NCBI GenBank assembly: GCA_023150805.1
Contig: JAKLKF010000051.1
Location: forward strand, 1 to 49,763
Direction of reading: 5' to 3'
DNA from: Myxococcota bacterium
Lineage (GTDB): Bacteria; Myxococcota_A; UBA796; UBA2385
DNA length: 49,763 nt
The notes beneath the pieces are model-generated. The model searched no databases. It had not been told where the DNA came from and was given only the letters and a program-made list of their open reading frames with translations. The position numbers and the translations under genes are program-made. Shown piece after piece: positions 34,636 through 44,040 of this stretch; position 1 is the first letter of the stretch; each line of letters starts with the position of its first letter.

Positions 34636-35472
34636 GTGTCCGCCCCCAGCGTCTTCGCCTTCCTCGACTACCGCCGCTTCATCGAGGCCTGGGTCGAGTG
34701 GCGATCCACCCAGCGCGCCGGCTACGGCCTGGGTGTCTTCGCCATGAACGCCCGCCTGGGCCGCGCCACCCTGCCCAACATCCTGGGCGGCCGCCGCCAC
34801 CCCAGCCCCGAGACGCTGGACGGCATCGCCGAGGCCATGCACCTCGACCCGCAGGAGCACGAGTTCCTCTCCTTGCTCGTCGACATCCAGCGCGCCTCCA
34901 CCCTCGACGAGCAGGCCCGCCTGCTGCGCGCCATCTTCGCCCACCCCCGCTACGCCGCCGGCAGCCAGCAGGACCCCGACCTGGTCGAGGCCCTCACCTC
35001 GGGGTGCAGCGGCGTCATCTTCGAGCTGTCCCGCCTGCCCGGCTTCCAGGCCGACCCCGCCTGGATCGCCGCCCGCCTGCGGCCCGAGATCGGCGTCGAC
35101 GAGGTCGCCACCGCGCTCGACGCCCTGCGCCGCGCCGGCCTGGTCGGAGCGGACGCCCCCCACCGCGTCCACACCCCCAGCCAGGTCGACCACATCGCCG
35201 CCCGCCGCGCCCACCTGGCCGCCCTGGACGCCGCGCGGCAGGCCCTGGTCCAGGTCCCCTGGGACGAGCGCGAGTTCCACTTCACCACCGTCTCGGTCCC
35301 CGAGAGCGCCGTGCCGGCCATCCTGACCGAGGTCAAGGCCGCGGTCGAGCGCGTGCGGGACCTGGCCGACAAGTACCGGGACGAGGGCGAGGCGGTCGTG
35401 CAGGTCCAGGTGCAGGCGTGGTGGGCGGGGAAGCAGGTGAGAGGGGGTGTTTCGGGAAGTGAAAACACTTGA
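34636..35472 (+). CDS. TIGR02147-family protein (DUF4423), putative regulator
   Basis: The 278-aa protein shows the TIGR02147 order. FAFLDYRRFIEAWVEWRS comes first, then an HTH-like segment (NARLGRATLPNILGGRRHPSPETLDGIAEAMHL), then EHEFLSLLVDIQRAST. The C-terminal DUF4423 region follows, ending with EFHFTTVSVPESAVPAILTEVKAAVERVRDLAD. The family is common in Fibrobacter, Bdellovibrio and myxobacteria and is thought to regulate transcription. The GTG at 34636 follows TGGAGC. It is the last clearly host-like gene before the CRISPR region. Confidence 0.88.
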   Translation: MSAPSVFAFLDYRRFIEAWVEWRSTQRAGYGLGVFAMNARLGRATLPNILGGRRHPSPETLDGIAEAMHLDPQEHEFLSLLVDIQRASTLDEQARLLRAIFAHPRYAAGSQQDPDLVEALTSGCSGVIFELSRLPGFQADPAWIAARLRPEIGVDEVATALDALRRAGLVGADAPHRVHTPSQVDHIAARRAHLAALDAARQALVQVPWDEREFHFTTVSVPESAVPAILTEVKAAVERVRDLADKYRDEGEAVVQVQVQAWWAGKQVRGGVSGSENT

Positions 35473-35531
35473 TGGGGGGGTGGGGGTGGGGCTTGTGGTA
35501 GAACCTCGGCGCCCAGGGAGCCCGCAAGCTC

Positions 35532-35723
35532 ATGCCCGCCGAATACCTGCTCCTCGTCAGCCTCGGTCCCGTGCAGGACTTCATCGCCAGCGCCCGGCGC
35601 TGCCAGAAAATGCACGATGCCGCATGCAGGGGAACGGCCCAAATGCCTGGATTGCCTCGGACCGTTGCTGGCCGACCTACCGGTACCCTGCGGCGGAACC
35701 TGAGCACGCAGACGCGGGTCTGA
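35532..35723 (+). pseudogene. Truncated start of a cas10/cmr2-type gene
   Basis: From ATG 35532 the first 25 residues read MPAEYLLLVSLGPVQDFIAS then ARRCQ, the characteristic N-terminus of Cmr2-type Cas10 (expected to continue with an aromatic/Gly-Ser stretch). After about 35606 the similarity ends, the base composition falls and the frame runs into an unrelated stop at 35723. The remnant lies 59 bases after the regulator gene and points toward the Cas6-like gene 12.5 kb away. I read it as the leftover 5' end of an older type III locus. Confidence 0.75.
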
Positions 35724-35736
35724 AGGCACGCTTCCG

Positions 35737-38700
35737 TCACCGCTTGGATCGGTCCGACACCGGATGCGGTCGTGGCCGATGCTCCGGAAGGGCCGCAACG
35801 AGCAGATGACCGTCCAGGAAGGCGGCGGGTCCGTGGCACCAGGTCGAGTAGTCACCCACGACCGGGTTGAGGCCGACAAAGAACGGGGAGTAGAACTTCG
35901 CTGTCGCGAGATCGAGCGTCTCAACTGCCCCCCTGAGCAGGTCGCTCCACTGTTCCAGTGCCGACAGGTCGAGCGTCAGGGTTGCTGGATCCTCGTGCTT
36001 CTCGCGAAGGAACGTCCCAAGGTCGGAGAGCCCGCGCTCATCGAGCCACTCCGGAAGGGCGAATCTCCACGTTCCAAGCTCGGTCGCACAGGCTGAGCGC
36101 CACCTTGCCTCGAAGTCCGATGGCCTGACGTGGTCGATGCAGCAGCGCGCGGAGACGAACCACCAGGTCATGGATCTGAGCCGAGCCAGGGCGCGCAGGC
36201 GAGAACCGACCGCCCGCTGGGTGGTGGCTTCCGAGCCATCGAGCCGCGCGTTGCCGAGTTCCTGGACGATCTGGTTGAGCAGGGCGGATGCGCGCTGAGC
36301 CTGGGGGCCCGCCAACGAGAAGACTCCCGAGACCTCGGCGTCTATCACCCTCCCGCCGACACTCACCTGTTCCGGTCCGTCGCTGTCTCGGTCGCTGGCC
36401 GGCACGTACCCGCGGTGCAACCAGCGGCGCCGGTGGGCAGGAACCTGGACGAGCTCCGTGCCGAGATCCCCGATGCCCCCTCTCCAGCCGTTCGCCACCC
36501 AAGAAGCCGCCTCACGATGGGCGACGATCCAGTCTGACCACGCCGGTACCGTCAAGGCGTCGAGTTCGGCTTCCGCCGCACTCTTTCGGTTTTCGGCTTC
36601 GTCGAGCGCCAGCCTGGCTTCTCCGTGCCGTGGATTGTCCTCGGGCAACGACAAGACGGCGCTCAGGCGCGACCGGGCTTCGGCAACCTTGCGATCGGCC
36701 GCCTCGACACGCTTCTGCCTGCGGGCGCGGCGAGCCTGGACGGCCCGGACCTCCGCCCGCCACGCCCGCCTGGCTTGGCGTAGGGCCTCCCGTCGCGCGG
36801 CCGTCGCTTCGTCGACGTCGGGCTCCTCCTTCCACGACGGCTCCCGTCCGGCAGCCGACGCTGCTGCTTCGAGGCGGTCGACCAGGGTGTCGACTTCCGC
36901 CGCCCGTTCCTCCCATGGGATGCCGTCCGGTTGGATCTCGAGCTTGCTGACCAAGGCCATGCCTTCCTGTACGAGCGCGTCCAGGTCCCGTGACTCGCTC
37001 GATCCTCGGTAGCGGAGCTGATCGCCGATCACATCCCAGAGATCGAGGTGCTCGTCCATCTCGCTGCCCAGGGAGACCTCGCCGGCCTCCGATGGCGGGA
37101 CCGCGGTGACCTCGGAGCGCGCTTCTCCCCTGAGCAGCCTCTCCACGCTCGAAAGCGAGAGGCCAATCCGACCGAGATCGTGGTCCCTCATCCGCTCCAC
37201 GAAGAGCCGACCCGATGGCTGGAGCCAGAAGTCCTCCTCGACGATCCCGGTCCACGGGTGGCGGCGTGACCAGCGGACGAGGCGGAGCATGTCCGAGCAC
37301 AGCCGCAGCCTGGCCCTGGCGTCCCGGATGGGAGCAGCGTCCCTCCACCGCACGGAGCCCAGCGGCGGCGCCTCCACCACGATGCACTCCAGATACCCTC
37401 GCCCGCCGCGCTGGGCGGCGAGCGGTCGTGGGAAGAGCCCATCCCCCCGGTCCTGACGCCAACGCTCCCACAGACCCGGCGACATCTCGGGCTCCGTGCG
37501 GATCGCCAACCCGAGGGAGCCCTGGCCATCATCGACCCACGCCGGGAATGGCCCGTTTCCGGTCGGTGCCACGTACCTCCACCCGGGCGCCACGGACGCG
37601 CCCGGGTACGCCGACACGTTGCCGCGGCACCACCGCTCGAACTCCATCTGGGCCTGGTCGCCAGCGCCGTCGGATCGGGCCTCGGCGCGTTCTTCGAGCC
37701 AACCGGCGAGCCCGGCCCAGCGTTCGCCCTCCTCTCCGAGCGCGTCTCGCAGGTGGACCCGCAGGTCGTCCGGCCCCTCGGCGGTGACCGGGGGCGCTCG
37801 CCCGGTGAGGACGTAGGCGAGGAGCCAGGCCAGCGCATGGAGATCGGCCCAGAGCCACTGCTCGTCGATCAAGGTGCCCGCCCGCTGGGCGCGAGGAGCG
37901 TAGGGCTCCACCCCCCAACCGCGCCCCAGCATCGCGGTCGAGAGCCGGCTCGTGCCGATGGGGTTTGCCCCATCCTTGGCGCACCCCAGGTCCACCAGGA
38001 CTGGCATCCCGTCACGGCGACGCACGAGGACGTTGCCAGGGTGCAGATCCCGGTGTGTGACGCCGTGCCGGTGCAGGTCGGCCACCGCCTGGACCAGCGC
38101 GCGCGCGAGGGGTACACGAGCATCGCGGTCCAGCTCGACCAGGTGCCGGTCGAGGGTCGGACCATCGATCCACTCCATCACGAGTGTGGGGGGCTTCTGC
38201 TTCAGGAGTTCTGGGCGGTCCTCGTACCGCACGACTCCGGAGAGCTGACTTCCGAGCCGCGCGAGGCGCCGGTAGACTTCGACTCGCTTGTCGGACAGCG
38301 GACCACGGGCCAGAATCTTCAATGCCGAGGGAGGCGATCCTGCTGGCGCGTCGTGGCGTGTCGCGAGGACGACCTGCCCGAAGCTACCCCTCCCCAGCGA
38401 GCGTTCCAGCCGCCACTCCTGCCGGAGACGCTGGAGGTCCTCCTCGTTCAACCCGAACTTGTTGTCGTGGCGGAAGCGCTGAACGACCTCGCTCGGGAAG
38501 TGCAACGGGACCAGAGCCGACCACGTGCGCTTCTCACCGAGCGCGACCTGCCGGGGGCGCGTTCCTGTACAGCGAGCGAAGGTCGGCTCGGCGAGCATCT
38601 GTTCTCTGGACTTCTGCCCCCGCTCGTCGCGCTCCTGGGGAGGTGACAGGAGGCCGAGCCGCTTCTGTTCCGATGCGCTGCCCCGCGGGGACGGCTCCTC

Positions 38701-39402
38701 GGCGCACAGGCAGACCAGCGGATGGAGGTTGAAGGCGAGGATTCCAGGCGGCTCGCCATCCTCATCTTCGAGGACGAGGTAGGGGACGTCGACGCACGGT
38801 TCATCCGCGCCATCCCAGGTCCCTCGCCAGTCCTCGACCCGCGCGGCTCCAGTGCCGCGGTGGCACTCGACGAGCTGCCAGTGAAGCCGTCGGCCGTCGT
38901 CGGTCGTCAACTTCTCCTTCTTCACGCTCGTGACCACCCTCGCCCGAAGGAGCCAGTCCACCTTGTGCAAGAAGGCGAGGAGCCGGTCCTCCCAGTCCCC
39001 AGGCGGTAGGCTCGTATCGTGCTGCCAGGCCGAACGGCTGGCCCAGGCGCCGGCTACGATCTCGGGTACGCCCTTCAGCTTCTCCTTCCACGAGGCCCTC
39101 TCGGCCGCCGCCCCCTCGATGAGTCTCCTCCAGGCGCGGTCGTAGTAGGCGAGCTGTCCCCAGTCGTTCGGGCTGGCCTTCCCGAACACGAGCGCGTCCA
39201 CGTTCACGCTCCTCGGCGCCATCAGCACGGCAGCCCCGGCGACGAAGGAGTAACGCAGAAGCACGTTGAGGATCTCGGTGCCATCGCCCCCACCGCGCGG
39301 GTCCACCGCGTACCGGTGCAGCGGCCACGCCACGAATGGGGGGGTCTCCTCGCACAGGGTGGCGAGGTGAGCCTTGAGCCGCTGCTGGGAAGGCGAGGCC
39401 AC
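35737..39402 (-). CDS. Large Ser/Thr kinase-domain protein beside a type III CRISPR operon
   Basis: The 1221-aa protein begins at GTG 39402. Residues 1-~325 are a domain I do not recognise. A Hanks-type kinase spans about 332-620: glycine loop GRGSFG (337-342), Lys362 in ALKIL, Glu/Trp hinge VMEWIDG, catalytic loop HRDLHPGN (450-457), and DLG at 471-473 in place of DFG. A further region with no family call is followed by a coiled coil at ~855-950 (AARREALRQARRAWRAEVRA is typical) and a C-terminal domain of ~250 residues. GC is lower than in host genes and matches the divergent cas operon, 120 bases away, suggesting co-transfer and shared regulation. Confidence 0.85.
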   Translation of the reverse strand: MASPSQQRLKAHLATLCEETPPFVAWPLHRYAVDPRGGGDGTEILNVLLRYSFVAGAAVLMAPRSVNVDALVFGKASPNDWGQLAYYDRAWRRLIEGAAAERASWKEKLKGVPEIVAGAWASRSAWQHDTSLPPGDWEDRLLAFLHKVDWLLRARVVTSVKKEKLTTDDGRRLHWQLVECHRGTGAARVEDWRGTWDGADEPCVDVPYLVLEDEDGEPPGILAFNLHPLVCLCAEEPSPRGSASEQKRLGLLSPPQERDERGQKSREQMLAEPTFARCTGTRPRQVALGEKRTWSALVPLHFPSEVVQRFRHDNKFGLNEEDLQRLRQEWRLERSLGRGSFGQVVLATRHDAPAGSPPSALKILARGPLSDKRVEVYRRLARLGSQLSGVVRYEDRPELLKQKPPTLVMEWIDGPTLDRHLVELDRDARVPLARALVQAVADLHRHGVTHRDLHPGNVLVRRRDGMPVLVDLGCAKDGANPIGTSRLSTAMLGRGWGVEPYAPRAQRAGTLIDEQWLWADLHALAWLLAYVLTGRAPPVTAEGPDDLRVHLRDALGEEGERWAGLAGWLEERAEARSDGAGDQAQMEFERWCRGNVSAYPGASVAPGWRYVAPTGNGPFPAWVDDGQGSLGLAIRTEPEMSPGLWERWRQDRGDGLFPRPLAAQRGGRGYLECIVVEAPPLGSVRWRDAAPIRDARARLRLCSDMLRLVRWSRRHPWTGIVEEDFWLQPSGRLFVERMRDHDLGRIGLSLSSVERLLRGEARSEVTAVPPSEAGEVSLGSEMDEHLDLWDVIGDQLRYRGSSESRDLDALVQEGMALVSKLEIQPDGIPWEERAAEVDTLVDRLEAAASAAGREPSWKEEPDVDEATAARREALRQARRAWRAEVRAVQARRARRQKRVEAADRKVAEARSRLSAVLSLPEDNPRHGEARLALDEAENRKSAAEAELDALTVPAWSDWIVAHREAASWVANGWRGGIGDLGTELVQVPAHRRRWLHRGYVPASDRDSDGPEQVSVGGRVIDAEVSGVFSLAGPQAQRASALLNQIVQELGNARLDGSEATTQRAVGSRLRALARLRSMTWWFVSARCCIDHVRPSDFEARWRSACATELGTWRFALPEWLDERGLSDLGTFLREKHEDPATLTLDLSALEQWSDLLRGAVETLDLATAKFYSPFFVGLNPVVGDYSTWCHGPAAFLDGHLLVAALPEHRPRPHPVSDRSKR

Positions 39403-39522
39403 GAGGGGTTCTCCGCAAGGCGACGAGCAGGTTACCTAACGTACCTTCGTCAAGTTCGCGCTCGGCTGTCCGGAGTGGGCTCGATCGCGCGTCTACCTGG
39501 CGTCCCGTCCCCGGGAGGCACC

Positions 39523-41136
39523 TTGATCGCAGACAGCTACCCCCCATTCCAGACCCGCCTCTCCGTCGTGCTGGAGGCCGCCGGCTTCGACCCGGCGCTG
39601 GGTCCAGCGCTAGTTCGAGGCGACCGCGGCCTGCCCGAGAACCCCGGGCTCGCCCTCGTGGCCGTCGATCCGCCCGCCATCCAGCAGCTCGTGCTCGCCT
39701 CACGGCGCGCGGTCACCCGGAAGGGCGCCAGCGACCGCCTCGCGGCCTGGGACACCGACCTTCGCGCCTGGCAAGGGGACCTCGCCGCGCTGGGCCCCGT
39801 GGCACCGCTCTACGCGGGCGGCGGCCAGGCGGTCCTGCTTTCCACGGTGCGGCACGCCGCGACCGTAGCCGAGGGCCTGCGGGCCAGGTTCCAGAAGCGG
39901 CTCTTCGGGCGGCTCGGCGCTGCCGTGCTCCCGGTCTCTCCCCGGATGCTGGTGGAGGGCCCGGCGCAGCCCGAAGGCAGCGTTGTCTCGTCCCTCGGCA
40001 AGCTCGGGCTCCGCAGCCCGACGCGAGGCTTCGGCGCGCTGCTCTCTCCGCTGATGGCCCGGCTCCGCGCCGACAAGGATGCCGCTGTTCCGACCCAGCC
40101 CGTGGCCGGCAGGCGCTGCGCCGAGTGCGGCACCCGCTCCGCTTCGGAACGGGGTCCGGATGGAACAACCCGGGTCTGTGAAGCCTGCGCCATCTTCCGG
40201 CAGAACGGCGGGAGGGAAGATCTCGTCACCTTTGCCGACCTGGGAGAGGGCCGCGTGCTCGCCTACCTCTACGTGGACGGCACGGGGATCGGCTCCAAGC
40301 TCGCGGGGCTCGGGTCGCTCGCGGAGTACGAGCGTTTCTCCTCTGCCCTGCTGCGCGCCTTCGACTACGAGGGCGTTGTACTGCCGGCGATGGAGCGGGC
40401 CGGTCACCGCTCCCGGGACGAAGTGGTCCCCGTGCTGCGCGGGGGTGACGACCTCCTGCTCGTGCTCGGCGCCACGAGCGGACGCGGAGCCTTCGCGGCC
40501 ACGGTCGAGCTAGTGGCCGGGATCGAGCGCGCGCTCGACGATGGCGGCTACGACGATGTCGGCGTCGGCGTCGGGCTCGTCGTCAGCGCGCACCTCCAGG
40601 CCCGCCAGGGCTTCGACCTTGCCAAGAAGCTCCTCCAGAGCGCCAAGGTCCGCGCCCGGCGGAGCGGAGCGCGCTCCGGGATCGACTTCGAGGTGGTCCA
40701 GGGTGGCGCCGTGCTTGGTGAGTCCCTTGAGGCCATCCGCGAGGACCGCGAGAGGCCCGTCGAGAACCCGGCTCCGTGGCCCGCGGGCAGGAAGCTGCGC
40801 CTGCACCGCCGTCCACTGCTGTTGGACGAGGCGCGCGCCCTGCTGGAAACCAGCGAGCACCTCGAAGAGGATCAGCGTGCGGTCCTGTACCGGCTCGAAG
40901 AAGAGCTCCGGCGCGACATGCTCGCCGGGCTCTCCGCCGCCACCTACGCCCTCGCCCGCCAGGACGCGACCCTCGCCCAAGGCCTGACAGGCCACGCGCG
41001 ACCTCCGGTGCCCGGACCCACCGTCGACCTGGGCCTGCTCTGCGCGCCCTTCGACGAGGGCAAGGTGAAGGGCTGGTCCACCGCGATCCCCGACCTGCTC
41101 GACCTGCACCGCATCACCAGGGGAAGCCGCCCATGA
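39523..41136 (+). CDS. cas10: HD-less Cas10-like protein with GGDD cyclase motif (type III CRISPR)
   Basis: The 537-aa protein starts at TTG 39523, four bases after GGGAGG. Order of domains: a short N-terminal region with no HD nuclease motif; palm 1 with LALVAVDPPAIQQLVL and PLYAGGGQAVLLS; a zinc ribbon with Cys199/202/219/222; palm 2 with VLAYLYVDGTGIGSKLAGL and the cyclase motif GGDD at 307-310; and a C-terminal helical domain. The GGDD palm makes cyclic oligoadenylates from ATP when the complex binds target RNA. Lack of HD means no Cas10 DNase. Its stop overlaps the next cas gene (ATGA), first in an operon of overlapping genes. Confidence 0.88.
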   Translation: MIADSYPPFQTRLSVVLEAAGFDPALGPALVRGDRGLPENPGLALVAVDPPAIQQLVLASRRAVTRKGASDRLAAWDTDLRAWQGDLAALGPVAPLYAGGGQAVLLSTVRHAATVAEGLRARFQKRLFGRLGAAVLPVSPRMLVEGPAQPEGSVVSSLGKLGLRSPTRGFGALLSPLMARLRADKDAAVPTQPVAGRRCAECGTRSASERGPDGTTRVCEACAIFRQNGGREDLVTFADLGEGRVLAYLYVDGTGIGSKLAGLGSLAEYERFSSALLRAFDYEGVVLPAMERAGHRSRDEVVPVLRGGDDLLLVLGATSGRGAFAATVELVAGIERALDDGGYDDVGVGVGLVVSAHLQARQGFDLAKKLLQSAKVRARRSGARSGIDFEVVQGGAVLGESLEAIREDRERPVENPAPWPAGRKLRLHRRPLLLDEARALLETSEHLEEDQRAVLYRLEEELRRDMLAGLSAATYALARQDATLAQGLTGHARPPVPGPTVDLGLLCAPFDEGKVKGWSTAIPDLLDLHRITRGSRP

Positions 41137-42887
41137 ACACCCGCGAAGGCACCCTCCGCGTCCTTTTTTCGGGCCCGCTGCTGGTCGGCGGGCACACGCA
41201 CGCTGGTGGTTCCCTCGACGCGGCGACCGCCCGCCACCGGAAGCACGAGGACCGCCCGATCATCCCCGCTTCGGCGCTGAAGGGCGCGCTGCGCGAGGCG
41301 GTCTTTCGCTTGAATCCAGGCTGTTGTCTGCCTTGGACTCCGTGCAAGGGCACCGACCGCTGCCTGGTCTGCGCGATTTTCGGGCCTTCCGGCGTGGACC
41401 GCCCCGGCGTGGTTGACGACGGCGAGAGCGCCGATGCCGGCTGGCTGGGCGCGGGCCTTCGCGTCGGGGACGCCGTCGCCGCAGAGCGCGTGTCCTACCA
41501 GGTCCGGCACGGGGTCTCCATCGACCGCTTCACCGGTGCCAAGGTGGACGGACGGCTCTTCCGCCGGGAGGTAGCCGCTCCGAGGCGCGATGAAGTGCTC
41601 TTCGAAGCTCCACTGCAGGTTCGCTTGAACGAGGATCAGCTTGCCCGCCTGCGCGAAGCCTCCGCCGTGGTGGACGGGATCGGCAACAGCCAGTCGCGGG
41701 GCATGGGCCGGATCAGGCTGGAGATCGTGCTTCAAGACACCTCCAAGAAGAACCCTCCCAGCGTCGAGATCAACATCAACAACCCCGGTGATGCCCTGGT
41801 GGAGGTGGAGGCGCTGGAGCCCCTGCACCTGGGCGGACTCCCGGACGGGGGCAACGTCAAGGCCAGCGAGCGGGTGATCCCCGGCGCGGCGCTGCTGGGC
41901 GCGCTGGTGGCGGCAGCTCGCCGAGCAGGCATCGACAAGGACCAAGCTGGACGCCTGTTCGGCCTGGCGCTTTCGGCCTCGGATCTGCTGCCCGCCAAGT
42001 CGGGAAGCGGCGCCTTCCCCGCTCCCATTCCGCGAACCGCGCTGCACTGCCCCACCTGTGGACATACCAGGGACTACCTGGTCGTCGAGCTGGCTGCCCG
42101 CGCCCTCGCGGAGCGCGGACTCGATGTCGGGCCTCCGCCGACCTGCCCGGTTTGCCGGGCCAGGAGCGACTCCGACGTCACCTTGAAGCCGCTTTCGGGC
42201 GCCGTCTGGCCCCAGGTCGAGATTGCCAGTCGGGTGGTGACCCGGCTGGCGCGCGACCCCGCCACGCGCTCCGCGGCTCCGGGCCTGCTCCACCTGCGCG
42301 AGCAGCTCGAACCGGATGGCGTGGTGTTCCGCGGCACGCTCTCGGGGCTCAACGCCGAGAGCCTTGCCCTGCTCCAGCGCATCGCTCGGGAGCCTCTGTT
42401 CATCGGCGGGGCGCGCTCCCGCGGCCTTGGTCGCGCGCGCGTACGCCTGCTGTCCCTGCCACGAGACTTCGATCCCAAGCGGCGCATCGAGTCTTTCCGC
42501 ACAACTGCGCGCGTACTGGCGCCGCTCTGGTCCTTCCTCGGCTGGGACGCGGACAGGCTGCTGCCCGTGCTCGTACGCACTCCGCTGGACCTGGGCGACC
42601 CGGGCCAGGCGCCGGGCGCGCTCGGCCAGCAGCTCTTCGGAGGCGATGCCAGCCTGCTCGGCTGCTGGCAGCGCACGACATGGCGCGCCGGCTGGGATGA
42701 CTGGGCAGGAGCCCCACTGCCCCTCCGTCCGGTCGTGGCCCCGGGCAGCGTCTACCTGTTCTCGGCCCCCTCCTTCGATCCCCAGCACCTCCGACAGGCG
42801 GAGATCGCTGGGATCGGCGATCACACTCGCCTCGGCCTCGGCCGGCTGTACTTCGGATCTCCACTTTCCATCTTCCAAGGAGCCTGA
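41133..42887 (+). CDS. Cas7 (Csm3-like)-Csx10 (Cas5-like) fusion, type III-D hallmark
   Basis: The 584-aa protein contains two RAMP units. Residues 1-~205 are Csm3-like: SGPLLVGGHTHAGGSLD with a candidate catalytic Asp, IIPASALKGALREAVF, a Cys cluster CCLPWTPCKGTDRCLVCAIFG, VSIDRFTGAKVDG and SQSRGMGRIRL. Residues ~210-584 resemble Csx10: LEPLHLGGL, ERVIPGAALLGALVAA, a CPTCG...CPVC zinc site, VEIASRVVTRLARDPATRS, LLHLREQL and FIGGARSRGLGRARV. Csx10 is the Cas5 of type III-D. Fusion to Cas7 may fix the crRNA 5' end. It overlaps cas10 and is followed by the small subunit. Confidence 0.82.
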   Translation: MNTREGTLRVLFSGPLLVGGHTHAGGSLDAATARHRKHEDRPIIPASALKGALREAVFRLNPGCCLPWTPCKGTDRCLVCAIFGPSGVDRPGVVDDGESADAGWLGAGLRVGDAVAAERVSYQVRHGVSIDRFTGAKVDGRLFRREVAAPRRDEVLFEAPLQVRLNEDQLARLREASAVVDGIGNSQSRGMGRIRLEIVLQDTSKKNPPSVEININNPGDALVEVEALEPLHLGGLPDGGNVKASERVIPGAALLGALVAAARRAGIDKDQAGRLFGLALSASDLLPAKSGSGAFPAPIPRTALHCPTCGHTRDYLVVELAARALAERGLDVGPPPTCPVCRARSDSDVTLKPLSGAVWPQVEIASRVVTRLARDPATRSAAPGLLHLREQLEPDGVVFRGTLSGLNAESLALLQRIAREPLFIGGARSRGLGRARVRLLSLPRDFDPKRRIESFRTTARVLAPLWSFLGWDADRLLPVLVRTPLDLGDPGQAPGALGQQLFGGDASLLGCWQRTTWRAGWDDWAGAPLPLRPVVAPGSVYLFSAPSFDPQHLRQAEIAGIGDHTRLGLGRLYFGSPLSIFQGA

Positions 42888-42889
42888 CC

Positions 42890-43222
42890 ATGCCCCTCAC
42901 CCCAGACGCAGAGGCCGCCCGACAGGCCCTGCCGTTGTTCCAGGAGGGCAACCCCTTCCTCGCCGCGGTGCGGCGGGCCAACGCCACCGCGCTGCGCACC
43001 CTGCTCTCCGCCGCGGCGGCCGCGAGCGTGCCCGAGGAGATCGACATCCTGCTGCGCTACCAGGCCGCGCGGGGGGTGATCCCCCAGGAACTGCGCGCTG
43101 CCCTCCAGCCCGAGTTGGAGAATTGCGCGAGGCGCGACAAGGACGCCCCCATGGGCCACATCGTCGCCTTCCTGGGCCAGATCGTCCGCCTGCACAAGAG
43201 CGTCGAGCAGAGGGGGAGGTGA
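42890..43222 (+). CDS. Cas11-like small subunit of the type III complex
   Basis: The 110-aa all-helical protein sits between RAMP genes, where the small subunit (Csm2/Cmr5 type) is usually encoded. It has EEIDILLRYQAARGVIPQELRAAL and APMGHIVAFLGQIVRLHKSVE, amphipathic helices with basic patches suited to lining the crRNA-target duplex. AAGGAG lies before the ATG. Sequence similarity of small subunits is low, so the call rests mainly on size, helical content and position. Confidence 0.65.
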   Translation: MPLTPDAEAARQALPLFQEGNPFLAAVRRANATALRTLLSAAAAASVPEEIDILLRYQAARGVIPQELRAALQPELENCARRDKDAPMGHIVAFLGQIVRLHKSVEQRGR

Positions 43223-43224
43223 AC

Positions 43225-44040
43225 ATGCACCCGGCCATCGATCCCGAGCTTCTGTTCTTCGACACGCTCAAGAACCGCTACCTCATCCGCGCCGACCTGA
43301 AGGCCCGCACCGCGTTCCGCATCGGGCGTGGCAAGGAGTTCACCGCAGCGTTGACCGACCTCCCTCAGCTCATGGCCAGCGACGACGACCAGGGAGGGCG
43401 CCGGGTTCTGGTCCCGGGGTCGAGTTGGAAGGGCCTGTTTCGCAGCAGCGCCGAGCGGCTTCTGCGCGCATTGGGGTCGCAGGGAGCCTGCGATCCCTTC
43501 CACGACCCCTGCCTCAAGCCTCTCGGCGACGAGGAAAAGAAGCAGGCGGAGAAGCTGCGGGCTCGGGAGCAGGTCCAGCGGGCGAGGGAGAGGCTGCGCG
43601 ACGACATCTGCCTCGCCTGCGCCACCTTCGGCGCGCCGGGGCTGGCGTCCCACGTCAAGACGGCCGACTGCGTGCTCGACGCTTCGCTCCAGGTGCGCGA
43701 CGGCGTGGCCATGGACCGCGACCTTGGCCGGGCCTCGGACCGCCTCAAGTACGACTTCGAAGTCGTGGAGCCCGGGGCCAACCTCGCGCTGGAGATCCAC
43801 CTTGAGAACGCCACCGACTGGCAGGTGGGCCTCCTGCTGGCCATGGTCGAGGATCTCGACGCAGGCTTCGCTCGCGTGGGCGGCTTCGGCAGTCGTGGCC
43901 TTGGCTGGCTCGGCCTGAACACGCTCACCGTCACCCGGCAGTCGCTCGCCGATATCGTCGGTCGCCGGCCCGGCACGGCCATCTCCGGCGACGATCTCGA
44001 ACCCTTCCACGCGGCACTCGCTGAGCTGCTGGAGGCCTGA
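43225..44040 (+). CDS. Cas7-family RAMP protein (Csm3-like)
   Basis: The 271-aa protein has the Csm3 pattern: LKARTAFRIGRGKEFTAALTDLPQL, where the Asp corresponds to the target-RNA-cleaving aspartate of Csm3; VLVPGSSWKGLFRSSAERLL; a cysteine cluster with CDPFHDPC and ICLACATFG; VAMDRDLGRASDRLKYDFEVV; and the glycine-rich GGFGSRGLGWLGL. It should bind crRNA along the backbone and cleave target RNA. GGGGGAGG precedes the ATG at 43225, and the stop shares its A with the next gene (TGATG). Confidence 0.85.
   Translation: MHPAIDPELLFFDTLKNRYLIRADLKARTAFRIGRGKEFTAALTDLPQLMASDDDQGGRRVLVPGSSWKGLFRSSAERLLRALGSQGACDPFHDPCLKPLGDEEKKQAEKLRAREQVQRARERLRDDICLACATFGAPGLASHVKTADCVLDASLQVRDGVAMDRDLGRASDRLKYDFEVVEPGANLALEIHLENATDWQVGLLLAMVEDLDAGFARVGGFGSRGLGWLGLNTLTVTRQSLADIVGRRPGTAISGDDLEPFHAALAELLEA

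Noticed and set aside
39403..39522. Possible operator AGGTTAC-CTAAC-GTACCT between the kinase and cas10
   Set aside because: The symmetry is only a few bases per arm; the region is certainly a divergent promoter space, but no specific site can be claimed.
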